Part shown: positions 47,452 through 60,505 of the stretch, one piece after another
How positions within the stretch are numbered: the stretch's first letter is position 1
Layout: each line of letters opens with the position of its first letter
Assembly: GCA_009760855.2 (NCBI GenBank)
Contig: WPIO01000004.1
Span: forward strand, 4,394,001 to 4,458,000
DNA from: Cristatella mucedo
Lineage: Eukaryota > Bryozoa > Phylactolaemata > Cristatellidae
Reading direction: 5' to 3'
Length of the DNA stretch: 64,000 nt
Translations under genes and position numbers: made by a program
The notes under the pieces: generated by a model
Databases searched by the model: none
Told to the model about the DNA's origin: nothing
What the model saw: only the letters and a program-made list of their open reading frames with translations

Positions 47452-47536
47452 TGACCCCTGCCTGAAGATGACCCCTGCCTGAAGATGACCCCTGCTTGAA
47501 GATGACCCCTGCCTGAAGATGACCCCTGCCAGAAGA
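47452..47536. repeat. 17-bp minisatellite, five units
   Basis: The unit TGACCCCTGCCTGAAGA is repeated five times with one substitution each in units 3 and 5. The array starts at the base after the right target duplication of the SPIN-like element. Confidence 0.95.
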
Positions 47537-48125
47537 TGGTGCTGACGAGGTGAAGACTGATCAACCTTGGGCTTTAATGCAGTGACCTGTTGATTCGAAC
47601 AAACTGAAATCCTGTATCAGGGTAATGTGCTGTCTTTTAAGGCCAGGCCCAGCCAAAGAAGCAGCAATAAGCGACCTGCCTATCAGTCATCGATGGCTGG
47701 TGTGTTGCGGTTCTTAAAAATTCAGGCAAACTACCACGGCAGGTTGTTTTGCTTGGAGCTATCTGAGGTCTCGGCACCTCGAACTACAAAGACGGTACCA
47801 CAGTCTGGCATGCTAACCACATTAAAGCCTTTGAAGAGGTTAAATGTCTCGAAGCTCGATGGGCTCGATTGCTCTTTTTCGACGTTAACGAGCATATTAC
47901 ACTGTCCGTGGATGCTTTGCAACATGTGGCCTAGGAGTCGTACTGTCGGACAAGATGAACAGCCAATAGCTTGAGCATCATACAAGCTGACTCATGTGCA
48001 ACAGCACTATGCAAAAACTGAAAAGGAAATGGTGGCAATTCAATTTGGCCATGAACGATTAGATTAGTGTGTCAAAATCTGGCAGTCGAACATAGCCATA
48101 AGCCTCTCCTGAGCCTTGTGAACTA

Positions 48126-48253
48126 CAGGGGCGGAGGCAGGATTTTCAGGTGGGGGGCAAGAGTCCCTTGCCCCCAAGGCCTGGGGAAATTTGCCTCAGG
48201 ATATAGGTACTTCCCTCTGTCCATGGGAAGGCAATTGCACCCCCTGGCCACTG
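48126..48253. mobile_element. hAT-type MITE (128 bp)
   Basis: It begins CAGGGGCGGAGGCAGGATTT and ends GCACCCCCTGGCCACTG; the ends are imperfect inverted repeats of the CAGGGGCGGA type common in hAT MITEs. It is flanked by GTGAACTA (48118-48125) and GTGAACAA (48254-48261), an 8-bp duplication with one mismatch. It is inserted just after the RNase H block of the gypsy relic and has no coding capacity. Confidence 0.78.
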
Positions 48254-48346
48254 GTGAACAAGCTCACAGCTGAAGTGTCACTATGCTTGCAGAGGACAAG
48301 GCCTTTGCTCTGTCTTGATCGATGGGCCTGGTAAACAGCTGACTAG

Positions 48347-48477
<131 letters not shown>

Positions 48478-50206
48478 AAGAGACACCGAATCAGATGCTA
48501 TGCTTCAAACATAGCTCTCATACATATCCATACTGAGACGGTCAGGTGGAAACAACTACCTGCTCCAGTGCCACCACACTAGTGAGTCTAATACGATCTG
48601 TCAGCTCACAGCATTTTGCCCTTGAAACGTGACCACGAGTCATTTCCTGTTCTTTTGCCAGCATGAACATGCACTGCTAGTGAAGATAACCAGCACGAGC
48701 GAGGATACAGTGGCTAATGTGTGCAAAAAGTCAGAAAAACAACTGCAAGCCATACCCATTCCAGTGGGTGGCAGCTGCCATCTTTCGTCAGGATGGAAGA
48801 GATTAAGTTGGTCGCTGCCAACAATTACAGCAAATAGGTAGCTTTCGACGGCTAATCTCTGTGCACTCATGATATAATTCAAGTTTTGGACATAATTTTT
48901 GTCAACTTTGGTCTCCCCAAGAAAGTGGTGAGCAACACCGGTCCACAATTTTTGACGATCGAATTTCGGGAGTATGCTCCGAGCCTGAGCAAACGACTAA
49001 TCATGTCCAGGCCAACTACACGAACCGCAACGAAAACGTGGAACGCTTCGTCCAGATGTCAACAGCAATGATGCGGAAGATATTTCAGCACCGGCCGGTA
49101 AGTTCTACGTGCAGTACTGGATATCATGCCCAGCGTGTGGATTAGCAATGGCCTTCCAACCCTGCCGGCCTTGCTGCCGAAGGGTCCCCAATTAAGAACG
49201 TACTGGCCTCTTAATGAAAACAGATTGCTACCAGCCTCACTCCAGGTCCGGCTGTCGTTCACGTCCGATCTTGTCAGCCCGAGTCATTGACAGCTCATGC
49301 AGACAGCTCGAGCAGATAGCTCGAGCAGACAGCATGTAAAGAGCCCGAGCAAGCAAAATCGTTGGGCACCAACCGGGCTAAAACTTGCTGGTGAGCACAT
49401 CATTTAATGCAGTCTATCGCCCCTTATTACAAACAGGTGAACGCCCGGGCAAAGCCGCCCTCAAATCAGCACAAGCTGCCTCCTGCCGCCAGTGCTCACG
49501 GATGTCATGCACCCAAGTAAGCCTACTGCTGGGCTACAAGGGATCGCTCGTCCAACCGCAATGCAGCCGCCTCGGCAGGAAGGCAGTGGCTCGGATTTCG
49601 CTCGGACTTGCCGACCAGCCACTGGGAGAAACTGTGGTGACAGCAGTGCACGTGGTTCGCAAGTACCCACACCAGCACAAACTCGGAGACTACCGAGTAC
49701 CGGCTGAGCTCGCAGGGCGTCGGTCGTTACACCAGAAAAAGCAACACTGGTAATCACATCCGGGAATTTTAGCACCACTGAAACCCATTACACATACAAA
49801 ATAAGCCAAATACTGCTAAAGGGCACATGGTGCTAACAAAACATTCAGCAATTGCGACTTACATTAAATGCAGTCGGAGGTAAACCTCTTTTAATGAGAA
49901 GAACTTGAAAAACAACCCTTGGCCTTGATTAAGATGATGATAATCTGAAAATACAGAAATGTTGAGCATGATGGTTCCCAAGTTACATATAGTGGCATAA
50001 GCAAATTAGTTAAGTTTTAAGCCCAGCAACAGCAGGCCTGAAAGTGGGCAATAGTAGCTAAAGGCCATGTATCATGTAACTGTCAATACCCCCCCACTTC
50101 ACTGAAAGACAAGTTCTACATTCCTACCGAATTACTGATTCCTTGCCGGAAAGAACCTGAAAGATCTCCCACCCTCAATGATGACATGCTGTACAATAAA
50201 AAATGG

Positions 50207-50512
50207 CTAAGCTGATTTAACAGCTTCATTTGTACCCCTACTAATGAAAGAGAGAAACTCCATCTGTCCTTCTGTCGTGCGGCACTTTCGTCACGCGCTA
50301 AGATGGCGATCAGTACTTCCGGGAGTGACAGTGTAATTCTGTGACTCAGAGAATCGAGTCCACAGGCAGTGAGCTCTAGTAGCAGCAGAAGAGCCTTATC
50401 TGCTTTCAAAGCCATTTGCAGTTGGCAATAAAGAATCACCCAACAGCATGATTCGAACACACGACCTCGGTCGTGAAGAGCAAGCAGCTCCTGGGCTATC
50501 ACGGCATTACAC
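50207..50512 (-). mobile_element. SINE family 1 copy with an internal insertion
   Basis: The tail GCTGATTTAACAGCTTCATT, TGTACCCC and the head GATTCGAACACACGACCTCG, GTCGTGAAGAGCAAGCAGC match the reverse complement of the SINE at 7513. About 130 bp of unrelated sequence lies between them (roughly 50240-50370). Confidence 0.65.
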
Positions 50513-51761
50513 AACTAATGATCACTGCAAAATGGTCAAGCAAACATCGACCAGCACACTACAGCTGGCTGAAAGGTCAGCAGTGGTGGCTATTATTGCA
50601 GACACCGATGCAAAACCTACACCTGGCAGTCGCTAGTTAGGTCAAGGTCTGGCCACACTTTTGCTCAAGTTTTCACTAACCCCCCCACCCCGGTGAGCAC
50701 ACATTAAGCAGCCCCGTACACACATCTTGGCTGCCCACCTAACCAACTTCTAGAAACACGGAAACGTCGGTAGCTCTTTGACTTGATCGGTAGCTTAGGC
50801 AAAGCACAAGACCGAGCTTGCTTGCCTTTTTTTCGAAATACTGTTCGGGAGGGAGAGTTGGCCGAGCGTTTTTTCGCTCATACCCTCCCCCAGCCGATCA
50901 GCTTCGCTGGTCCTTGCCGATCAGACAAATGGCAAAAAACTAATCAGGTACAGCCGATCACCCTACCGACGGCTACACCTTATTTCCTTTCCTCCACTGC
51001 CGGCCTTTGCCTGGCTATCGCATAGCTCATCGTCCCACGAGCAGGCCGGGGGCGGGCAGGGCCGGGCTGCCGAAACTCGGCTCGGCAGCCGGATGGCAGG
51101 CCAGCCAGCACTGCCCAATTCAAAGCTGCTCGGTCCTCTTCAAAGCCCATCAGGCAACCGACCGAATCAAGTAAAGACGATAGCATCTGCAGCTTTCACT
51201 GCAAACAATGCTACCGACGACAGTCTGGCTGCATTTAGGGCCCTTAGATTTTCGCCGGCTCGGAATGGATGATGCATCTCCTTCTTCCCTTCCTTCCTTG
51301 GGCTACCGAACCATTTTCCTCTCACATTACCCAGGCCAGGTGAACGGTCAGCTCAGGCGGCGCGCCCCCCCCCCTTTTCTGGACGGCAGCAGCTCCCAGC
51401 AGACCAAAGAGCCATATGTCCGAGGTCATCGAGCACTCCACCGAGCACATCCGGCAGGGGCAAACCCTGCGAACACAACGTGTGAGGTGAGCAGCCGGCA
51501 GCAGCAAAACGATTGAAAACCCGTGCAGCTTTGTCAAAACGGTCGGGAAACAGCATCAGTCTAAGAGTCAACCTTGCATAGCCTACCTGCCGCTGGAGCC
51601 ACAAGCAGAGGGGGTGGTGGGGTGGGGGGAGATTGAACTAGTGGGACCACATGGGCCTCCCTTTGCTGATTGGAATCGCTCCAATTGGAAACTGCCAGAC
51701 ACTGCCCCCTAGCTCGGCCAGGTCGAGCCTCTTTGTTTTCCCTCCTACCTACCTCCATATA

Positions 51762-51787
51762 GCAGCAGCAGCAGCAGCAGCAGCAGG
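51762..51787. repeat. (AGC)n trinucleotide microsatellite
   Basis: About nine AGC units. Similar shorter AGC/CTG runs occur at 7228, 13159, 16413, 62155 and 63201. Confidence 0.93.
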
Positions 51788-52877
51788 CCTCGTGGCTTTC
51801 CAGGGGTGAGACTGTTGGGGGAGGGGAGGAGTGTATGAAGTGGCATTGGACGCAGTGCCGAAAAGTGCCACTTTATCTGGCACTTTAACATTATTTCAAT
51901 AGATTCGGGCATCGAACCGAGTTGTTTTCTAGGGTCGAAGGTGCACACTTCATCGCCAATTGTTCCGGATAGTGCAACCACTACAATGCTCAGCACAGCG
52001 ATGGTGCACATTTGCATATGGTGGTCATCCGACCAAAAATTACAAGTTTCAATGCTTAATTACATGAAAATGTCCATTAATAAAAGAGGAAGGCACTCTT
52101 ACGCATGCACGCAGTCAGCACTAAGTCACGGTGTCAGGACTAAGTCACGGTAGCCAGATTTCGACCTTTCAAAGTGCAGAGTAAGGTTCACACGGGTGTC
52201 AGGCAGCCAAGGAGACTCACCCTTGGGTCAGTCAGTGGAGGGGTGACAGTCGCACAGTCAACAATCAAAGAAAGATGAATGGGTGAGAGGTTCAGGTCAT
52301 CAGCGACGTCCCAAAACCAAGAACTTGGAGGAGCCCCGCCTTCCCCCTCCAGCCTCCCCCCCCCCCCCCGACTTCCCCAGCTGCTGATGGTCCACAGTGC
52401 CTGCTCAACCCTGCCCCTCATACTAACAGGAGCTCCTCACACATTACGGTACTGTAAGATCAGAGTAACTACCAGCAAGCAAAACTAGCAAAGACCGGCC
52501 TCGACCAGCCAGTACAGCGCTCGGCTCTCCAGCAGCCAGTACAGCAATGGGCAATGTGCCAAACGATGCTGTGCAGCAAGATGGACCTGCATGACAGCCG
52601 GCAGCAGATGCACCGCCCTCACCAATTTCCACCGACTATGGCTGCAATGGCTGCTGGAATAGAGAACGATTCAAACACGACGACCTCTACGACCTTGCAA
52701 TCAGCCTAGCATTGTAGGGCTAGCCCCCCCCCTAGCTAGCGGCTTTGTGGAGTTAAGAGACGAGGGATAAATGTAGGTTCAAGCTTCTCGAGAGGCTCCC
52801 GTTCGACTTCAAACTCGAACTTCGCTTGTCATATTGAAGGGCAGATCGAAGCGATCACCTCTGTCCGACGATAAGGA

Positions 52878-52978
<101 letters not shown>

Positions 52979-54677
52979 TGGCTGCACAGATGCACAGGCT
53001 GTTGCACATGCAGACTTCGGCCAGGCTCCGGCATCTGCTCTGCCTGACAGGCAGTCGTTCGAGCCCCGCCCTCTCCCCAAGGAGCCACCAGCTGTTGGCA
53101 AGGAGGAGGGGCTGTGAGCAGTCCAAGAGCAAGGCTCGACAGAGCAAGCAACGACACAATGCAGAAGGCAGCAGATGCCGACGATTGACAGCCAGCGCAC
53201 AGGCTGCAGATCGCAGCTGCCTTTGGGTGGTTTGCTGAGGTTTAGGGGCCTGGACGACAGGGCATTGTCTGCTGCACTTGATCAACCGATACCGGCTGAA
53301 AGAAATGGCCGACAGGGCCATCAGATCGAATTGGTGGCAGCCGCCGACCGACCGATCGACGGTCAGAAAAACTGACAGCCCATGCCGTCGAGGCTTATCT
53401 ATAGGCTAAGCCGACACTAACCGTCTTGCTCGACAGCTGCCATGTTGGCTGCACAAAACCGACGCCGAGCTGACTCGCGCTCAATTCAGCTGCCCTGCGA
53501 TTGGGGCTACCCGTTAGCATTGGGGTTAGAGGCTGCTCAACCTCGATGACAGACAAGTCGTGTGCTGGAGTCCTGGAGCGGGCATTCCTTAAGATTGCCG
53601 GCTGCAAGTAGGCAGTGGTCACTTAAAGCATTCCTGCCACCCACTTCGAAAATGAAGTTTGCAAGCTAGTTAACCTTTTAACCTTGACTTTCCGTGCTGA
53701 AGCAAGATTTATATAAAAAAAGCCATTGCCTTCCCACGAAAATCGGTTCTAAGGCTAGAAGGCACCAAACAGAAAGAGGAACCCCAAGCTCGGTGCTACG
53801 GTCTGCGTACCACCGATTTGTTTGAACTGTAAAAGAGGCAGCCACAGTTCTATTTATGCCCATGCTCGGAGAGGACGGTGGCAGTGAGGGAGGGGTGTGA
53901 CATTCGAGGACAACTGTGCACCGCAAGTGTGCACCGCACTGCCCTCCCTCATCGGCGGTCGGCCGGCACTGACGGCCAGCTGTTGGGCTGCTGTCGAGTC
54001 ACACGACTGACGACGGTCGGCGCTTTCTGCCGGCTCCCTTTCTCTGAGCTGGCCAGCCAGCCAGGCCTCCCTGTACCAGGTTGCAGCTGCCATTGTCTCC
54101 CCGGCACGGTGCTTTCTAGTCGTCAACAATAAAGCAACACGTGCTGCACAAAATATTGTCGGGGCTCAGAGCACGCAGTGTTTTCTCTGCAGACCGGGAC
54201 GACCGGAGGTGCCCTGGAAACGCTATGCCTCGACTTGCAGCAGCTGCTGCTGCCAAACGCTGAGCGCCAGCCGCAGGCCTCGGCACTGCTGCTGCCGAGG
54301 ACCAAGTGGATGTGAAGAGGTGGGAGGGAGACAACTGGCCAATTTCCTAGCCCAGTGTGACAAGGTCTGGCTGGGGCTCGCTGGCTATTCTGAGGTCCCA
54401 AGATAACTACTTCCAATGCCACAGTTGCTACGCAGCCAGAAGAGGAAATTAAATTTGTAACAGCAGTCAGCAGTGACCGCACTGCCGGCACAGCGATCAG
54501 GCTGGCTGGTGGCTTGCCCACAGCTCTCCTCCCTCCCCCTACACCTGGTTCTGCTTGCAGAGACTGTGTGCGTGGGGGGGAGGGGAACAACTGCTGCTTA
54601 CACAAGGGGGTGGTTCACCATGGGGCATCTCCAGTCTATAGGTGGCTTGCCGAGACTGTGGGCATTGCGGGTGCAGA

Positions 54678-54765
54678 GTAATGCAATGTAATGTACCTCC
54701 TGTCTGTAACTCCACAAAGACTATGTGGGTGTTACGCAGGAGAGTTTTGTGTACTGCAGGCACAC
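54678..54765 (-). mobile_element. LINE family B 3' end, short copy
   Basis: AATGCAATGTAATGTACCTC (the 3' tail), then TCTGTAACTCCACAAAGACT, ATGTGGGTGTTACGCAGGAG, AGTTTTGTGTA. Only about 88 bp is retained. Confidence 0.75.
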
Positions 54766-55837
54766 ATGCTGCCTACACAATGGGGTGGGGCAACGTGAGA
54801 GCGGTCCTCTGAAAGAAGAGGATAGGGGTATTACATTGTCTCCATCGGTGGCCGGGTACCAGATTCCCCAGGTACTATATGAGGCTACCTGTGGATTTAC
54901 AGCCAAGTGTGACACGAAGATCTAGGCCACGAAATCGCCATAGCAAGTGTCAAAACAGAAAGCGAAGATTGTTACATGGCACTCTAGGGGTAGCCAAGAA
55001 GTCACGCCTCAAGACTTTAACCTTGCTAAAGGCAGCCAACCACAGGAAGGCTTAAGTCAGGCAGCAAGCCACTAGACAACAGGTCGATCCGAGGGAGGTT
55101 ACGGCTGTCCTTCCTTTAAAAGGGGTTAACAGTTGAGTCAGCTGCAGTGGTAATCCCCATGCCCAACCAACTCGAGGACCTCGTGAGTTCCCACTGTTAT
55201 ATCTGTCTCTATCTCTCTCACTCTCTCTCCTGGCCACACGCACACACGATCGCACGCACACCCACGTGCAAGCCCCCCCCCCCCCCCGTGCAGACGCCAC
55301 CATACGCATGGGCGCACACAGATGCACACACTCATAGAGTGACAGTAAACAACCTGTCGGACCAATCACAGTGCTATTACCGTGGCTGTCGGTCACTCCT
55401 AGCTTTAACTTATCAACACGGATGACTCAGACCCTCCCGGTATCACCTGCCCTACCAGAGCGACTATCTTCTCAAGATTGAGTGGGGTGAGTAGGAAGTC
55501 ACACTAATTCCCAAGTGGCCGGTCCGGCAAGTGCTGGCCTACCTTTCTGATAAGATCTGCGATTTCTCCCTTCCTACAAGAGATCTCTTGTAAAGCTTAC
55601 CTTGCCCTCTGTCGAAGCAACACAGCACCAAAATACTCTGCATTTGATGTCAGAGGCCACCGTGTGAGCTTTGGGCGCCACGAGCCATTGAGACAACTGT
55701 AGCCTCCCAGCCACCTAACACTGCCACAAGTGCAGCATCTTTAAGCCGGGCACGTGCTGCACCTTGCCTCGTGAACTGCCACTGATTTAGCCGAAAAAAG
55801 CACAGGAACTGGAGGCCCAACATATCAGCCAACAGGC

Positions 55838-55925
55838 TAAAAAAGTGGATACTATTCTAGATGCCGAAGGCCTCGTGAAGGTAACTGACTTCGGCATGTG
55901 CAAGGAGAACATGATCGGCGGGCGG
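55838..55925 (+). pseudogene. Fragment resembling a PKC-family protein kinase (DFG region)
   Basis: The plus strand from about 55838 reads KKVDTILDAEGLVKVTDFGM, then CKENMIGGRLTKACSS. This resembles the segment KLDNxxLDxEGHxKxxDFGMCKENx of protein kinase C. The DFG triad is intact. The catalytic-loop Asn is replaced (DT for DN), one residue of the LL pair is missing, no HRDLK motif is found upstream, and the expected FCGTPDYxAPE does not follow. It is best read as a decayed gene fragment or retrocopy piece; an isolated diverged exon is less likely. Confidence 0.55.
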
Positions 55926-56669
55926 CTGACGAAAGCCTGCAGTTCCTGCTGCTTTAAAACAACCTCACTGAATACCTTGTTCTAATGAAAATTTCCAGCC
56001 AGAACGACATTTAATTAAAACTTGGGCTGTATAATGTACGTATATAGTTATATGGTGTTGGCTGCAGAAGTTACACCAAGCCACAGACGACGGGAGTCCG
56101 CGAAAATTATTTAAAAGGCTTTAGACAACGAGAGGTCGCCGACGAAGCCGGCAACTGGCTTCGATCCGAAAATCCGGCAGCACGTGGGCACAACTCTGAG
56201 TCACTGGGCAAGTTGTGGTTGGACGTCAGTCAGCACACGAACTCCCTTCACAGCCGGCAAGGATAAGCCAGGGTCAGATCTGAGCGCCCTTGGGAAACTC
56301 CTTGACACAGACACACACATGCCTCGGGTGAGGAGGGTGCCACGAGGTGCAGCTCGACCAGGACGTAAGGTAGTGGAGCACAGAGCACAACACAACCCCG
56401 AAAACACAGGGCAACAAACACGTCGCATCGCACGAGCCGAGCGCACTAGTTAGGAGTGGCAGCAAGGTCTGCTGGCAAAGCCCCTTATTCACTTACAGAA
56501 GGTGGAACATAAACCGAGCTGCTGCCTAGTCTCACAAACACCACCCGTCAGGCACTGGGCAGAGGACAGGCAGGGGACAGGCGATTAGGATAAAAACTTC
56601 ATCATGAGAATATTGCCAGATGAAAGATAGAGGGGCAGCGTGAAAGAAAATGAATTAGCTACTGTTAAA

Positions 56670-56778
56670 AAGAGAGAGAGAGAGAGAGAGAGAGCAAAAA
56701 GAGAGCAGGGAGAGAGAGAGAGAGCGGGAAAGAGAAGAGAGAGAACAAAAAGAGAGGGAGAAAGAGAGAGAGAGAGCC
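56670..56778. repeat. (GA)n microsatellite, interrupted
   Basis: GA repeats broken by CAAAAA and AAGAGA segments. Confidence 0.9.
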
Positions 56779-58935
56779 AGTGAGTCATCGCCTAGGCGCT
56801 GGTAACCAAGTAAAGTGTATTTCTTTTCCTCCACGAGCCTAGTGATCGGCAGCTAAATATAGAGTAGACGATTGCATCGCATGGGCTGCACAACGATGAC
56901 AGCACAAGTCAGAAGCGAAGCGCAGGCAGCAACCGAGCAACTGGGGTGGCAGCTTTGTGAAATGAACAATATTCCACTAACAACAGAAGCTTGGCCAATG
57001 ACTCGAGCATCCAAAGGGAAAAGGCGATATTAGCCGACGGACATGCATTATCGAGCGCAGCACACTTCAATTTACCTTAAGCATGGCTATATATTAGCTT
57101 AGCTGGCTCAATTAGGCGTGGCCTTTGTTTGTTTAACTCAAGCTGGTAATCGCTGACCTGGCCCTTCCCTGCCAGCTCTCCTTTGGCAGCCCCGAAGGCT
57201 AGCTAGCAGGCCCAACCATCGCTCGCGACCAACTGCCTGCCACCCGAGTTGTGGGCCAACCGACCGGATCGCAGTCAACGGTGGCAAGAGGCACGCATGC
57301 AGCCGAGCGCACGGTGGCAGCTACGCAGTCGCTCGGTCCGAATGGGAAAAGTGGCTGCTGGCGATTCTGAGTGTCTGTCCGAGTAGCTTTGAGATCGGCA
57401 GCGGCCGCTGCTGAGCAGCAAACCTTTGGCTGCCACCGACGCTGTCCTCGACCTTCGCTGCGCGAAGCTGCTCCTCGGAGGCATGGCTCCGAGGCATGGC
57501 CACTTGGGCAGCATCCTAGAGCCCTACGACTCAGCCACGGTTCAAGCCACAGCTGCAGCTGCTGAGCTCGGCCCAAAGCGGCCGTGGCTCTGCTTTTTCG
57601 AGCAGCAGCAGCAGCAGCTCTTCCAGAGCAGGCCTACCTCCTCCTCTTCCTCCCCCTCCCCCAGTTTCCCCGGAGGAGAGCCAAATGAACGCCAGAGCAT
57701 AGAAATAAGGCAGCAATAAATTGATTGCACATTGTGACAGAGGGCTCTGAGCCTTTGTGCAGCTGTACAACGGCCCGTTGGGTTCAGCAAAAGGATTATT
57801 TGGTCAGTGGTCACGTCAGTGCCGGGAGACAAGCCAGCACCACGGTTCGCAGCATTTACAACCCTCCCCCACCCACCTGAAGGCCTGGGGAGGCATGACA
57901 CTGCACACTTAGCCAGCCTGCATCAGTGGCTGCCAAGGATGCCAAGCCTTCCCAGCTCCACCGCCTCACCTACCAGCCTAGGCATGGCAAAGCTCGAGAC
58001 GACGATTGAAGTCACACGACGCACGCAGAAATCCATCGGGCTGTCCATCTCTCCCAACTTGCTGTATGCTGGGGGTTGGATCTAAGGCCACGGAGTGAAA
58101 AAGCAAAATCTCCCGAAACCCAACCACCACATAAGTAGAACAATGGGTGGCGGCCATGACATCGACTTCCGTCGGTAATGGCCAGCTTCAGTGGCTGGTT
58201 AATTCAGCAATGCCAATGATAGCTCTGATAGCTAGATATGGCTCTCTTTTTGGCCGTTAAGTGGCAGTTGGCACGACATTCACTCTGGATTCAGAGATCG
58301 TGAGATCGACTACCCACGACGTGTTTCTGGCCTCTTTTTAGTGCAACGGTGGTGTCCCTTCGAAATGTTTGGTGGTGTATACGAATCCAGCTACATACGT
58401 GTCTGTCTGCGATGGGTCGCCTACATTGTCGAACACCGATTGCCCGAGCAAGCAACAATAGCAGCCAGGTGCAATAGAGAGAAGCTGGGAATGTCAAGCG
58501 ATTGATTCTACGAATGCCGTTCGCTCAGCACACATAGCAGCATCGCACATAACCAGTTGACACATGCACAGAACCCCCCCCCCCCAATCAGCAGGCCAGG
58601 CAATGCCGTGTGCTCTGCATCCAGGCAGCCAGATCCTGTTTTGGAGGATCCTGCTTTGGCATGTCGAACATGTCAACACTGCCTGCTGAGCACTGCAGCA
58701 GCAGCAGCACTACAGCAAGTTCTTGCACACAATGCTACATGCAGGCTGAGCCAACACCAGGCTTGTTTAGAGCAGGCAAGCAAGATCCATGCAGCTTGAC
58801 TGAGCCTCCTTTGAAAGAAGGAGCCCCAGTGTCTCGCCAAGAGTTTAACCAAGGAATCCAGTGCTGAAAGCAAGCAGCTTTAAGACCTGCACACGGGCCA
58901 CGGGCTCAGCGCCCCGCGCCGGTTCACGGGACGGA

Positions 58936-58953
58936 CTCCTCCTCCTCCTCCTC

Positions 58954-58988
<35 letters not shown>

Positions 58989-58995
58989 CCCCCCC
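58936..58995. repeat. (CTC)n followed by a 19-C run
   Basis: About 14 CTC units (58936-58976), then C homopolymer to 58995. Other long C runs are near 58567-58584 and 59647-59665. Confidence 0.95.
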
Positions 58996-59646
58996 GATCA
59001 AGCGTAGACAGGTCACCCACCACCAGACCAGTTATTGGACAATTAGTTAATTGCCGACGGTAAGCTGTTAACAAGTCTGACATTTCATTATTTGGTGCAT
59101 GCCCCGACAAAGGACGGCTGCTGCTGCGCATTCGAATCTGGGATGGCTCCGAGTGAATGGAGGTACCCGATAGAGAGCTCTGCAGACGACAGCACGTGGG
59201 AGGCCGTCGTGGGGGGAGGCAGGCTCGCATGAACACACAGCTGACAGCCAGGCAGCAAGGAGAATTCGGCTTGTTACATTTGAACGAATAGCTAAGAAAT
59301 ATCGCTCAAAAATAAGAGTGCCGTTCTCTTGGACCTGGAATCGATGCAGCTCTCGGGCTGAATTATCTCCACCCACCCCTGCCCCACAAGTCCTCGGTCT
59401 GTCGGCAAAGCCTGACCAGCGATCGATCCTGAAGGGAGCTCCTTCAACAGGAGCTCGACGCCTTCGACAACGTGAAGCAGTCGTCTTCGGACAGAAAGGA
59501 CCCGCCATCACCAAAGGCACTTGAGTTAAGGATAAGGTTATGGTTAAGATAAGGCTAAGGTTAAGCCAACGGGCTGCAGAGGAGCATCCCTTTGACTGCC
59601 TCTCCGTTTGCAGCCAGCAGAGCTAGAACCTAAAGACCACGTCGAT

Positions 59647-59665
59647 GCCCCCCCCCCCCCCCCCC
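59647..59665. repeat. Poly-C tract
   Basis: A run of 19 C in otherwise unremarkable sequence. Confidence 0.93.
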
Positions 59666-59886
59666 TGCCGTCCGTCGCCCTCCTAATCTCCAGGCTGTCT
59701 CCAGCATGCTCTTGTATACTAACTGACTAATGAGATTGCGTCAACAAGACTCTCGAGTTTAGCGCTCTGCGGCAGAAAACTCTACTGCCAGCATAGTCAC
59801 TGCCGAATAAGTCTAGCACCCAAAACAATTCTTTGCCTGCTCCAGAGCTGCTCCTAGAGCAGGCTCTTATCGAGCTCCATCTATTC

Positions 59887-60016
59887 TGCCCTGGTTTGGC
59901 TCAGGGGCTAAGGTGCTCGACTTTAATGGCCGAGGTCAAGGTGATCACATTTACGCCCGAGCTCGTGTGGGCTCGAGCCCTTCGGTGTATGTGCCGCGCC
60001 TGGATCGAGATTCAGT

Positions 60017-60017
<1 letters not shown>
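59887..60017 (+). mobile_element. SINE family 2 variant copy leading into (TA)n
   Basis: TGCCCTGGTTTGGCTCAGGG, GCTAAGGTGCTCGAC; B-box region TGTGGGCTCGAGCCCTTCGG; tail GCCGCGCCTGGATCGAGATT, CAGTTATATATA. Most like the copy at 43810. It ends in the (TA)n/(GT)n array. Confidence 0.75.
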
Positions 60018-60069
<52 letters not shown>

Positions 60070-60077
60070 CTGTGTGT

Positions 60078-60078
<1 letters not shown>
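60015..60078. repeat. (TA)n followed by (GT)n microsatellite
   Basis: TA repeats to about 60054, then GT repeats, placed between the SINE tail and the (AATGT)n tail of the neighbouring LINE B copy. Confidence 0.93.
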
Positions 60079-60364
<286 letters not shown>

Positions 60365-60422
60365 CATGCCCCTGCAGCCACTATTAGCAACTGCAATCCG
60401 CCAGCCGAAACCAAATCCACCA

Positions 60423-60505
60423 TGCAATAATAATAATAATAATAATAAATTTGATATAGCACCCTCAGAGAACTCAATCTCTTTCTAGACACTTTACATT
60501 TGACG
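60423..60505 (-). mobile_element. LINE family A tail fragment, minus strand
   Basis: (ATA)n at 60426-60448, then TTTGATATAGCACCCTCAGA, GAACTCAATCTCTTTCTAGA, CACTTTACATTTGA: the reverse complement of the LINE A 3' end. Confidence 0.82.

Noticed and set aside
49385-49753. Open frame following the gypsy relic, possibly its 3' coding end
   Set aside because: It shows no recognisable integrase C-terminus or other motif, so it was not joined to the element.
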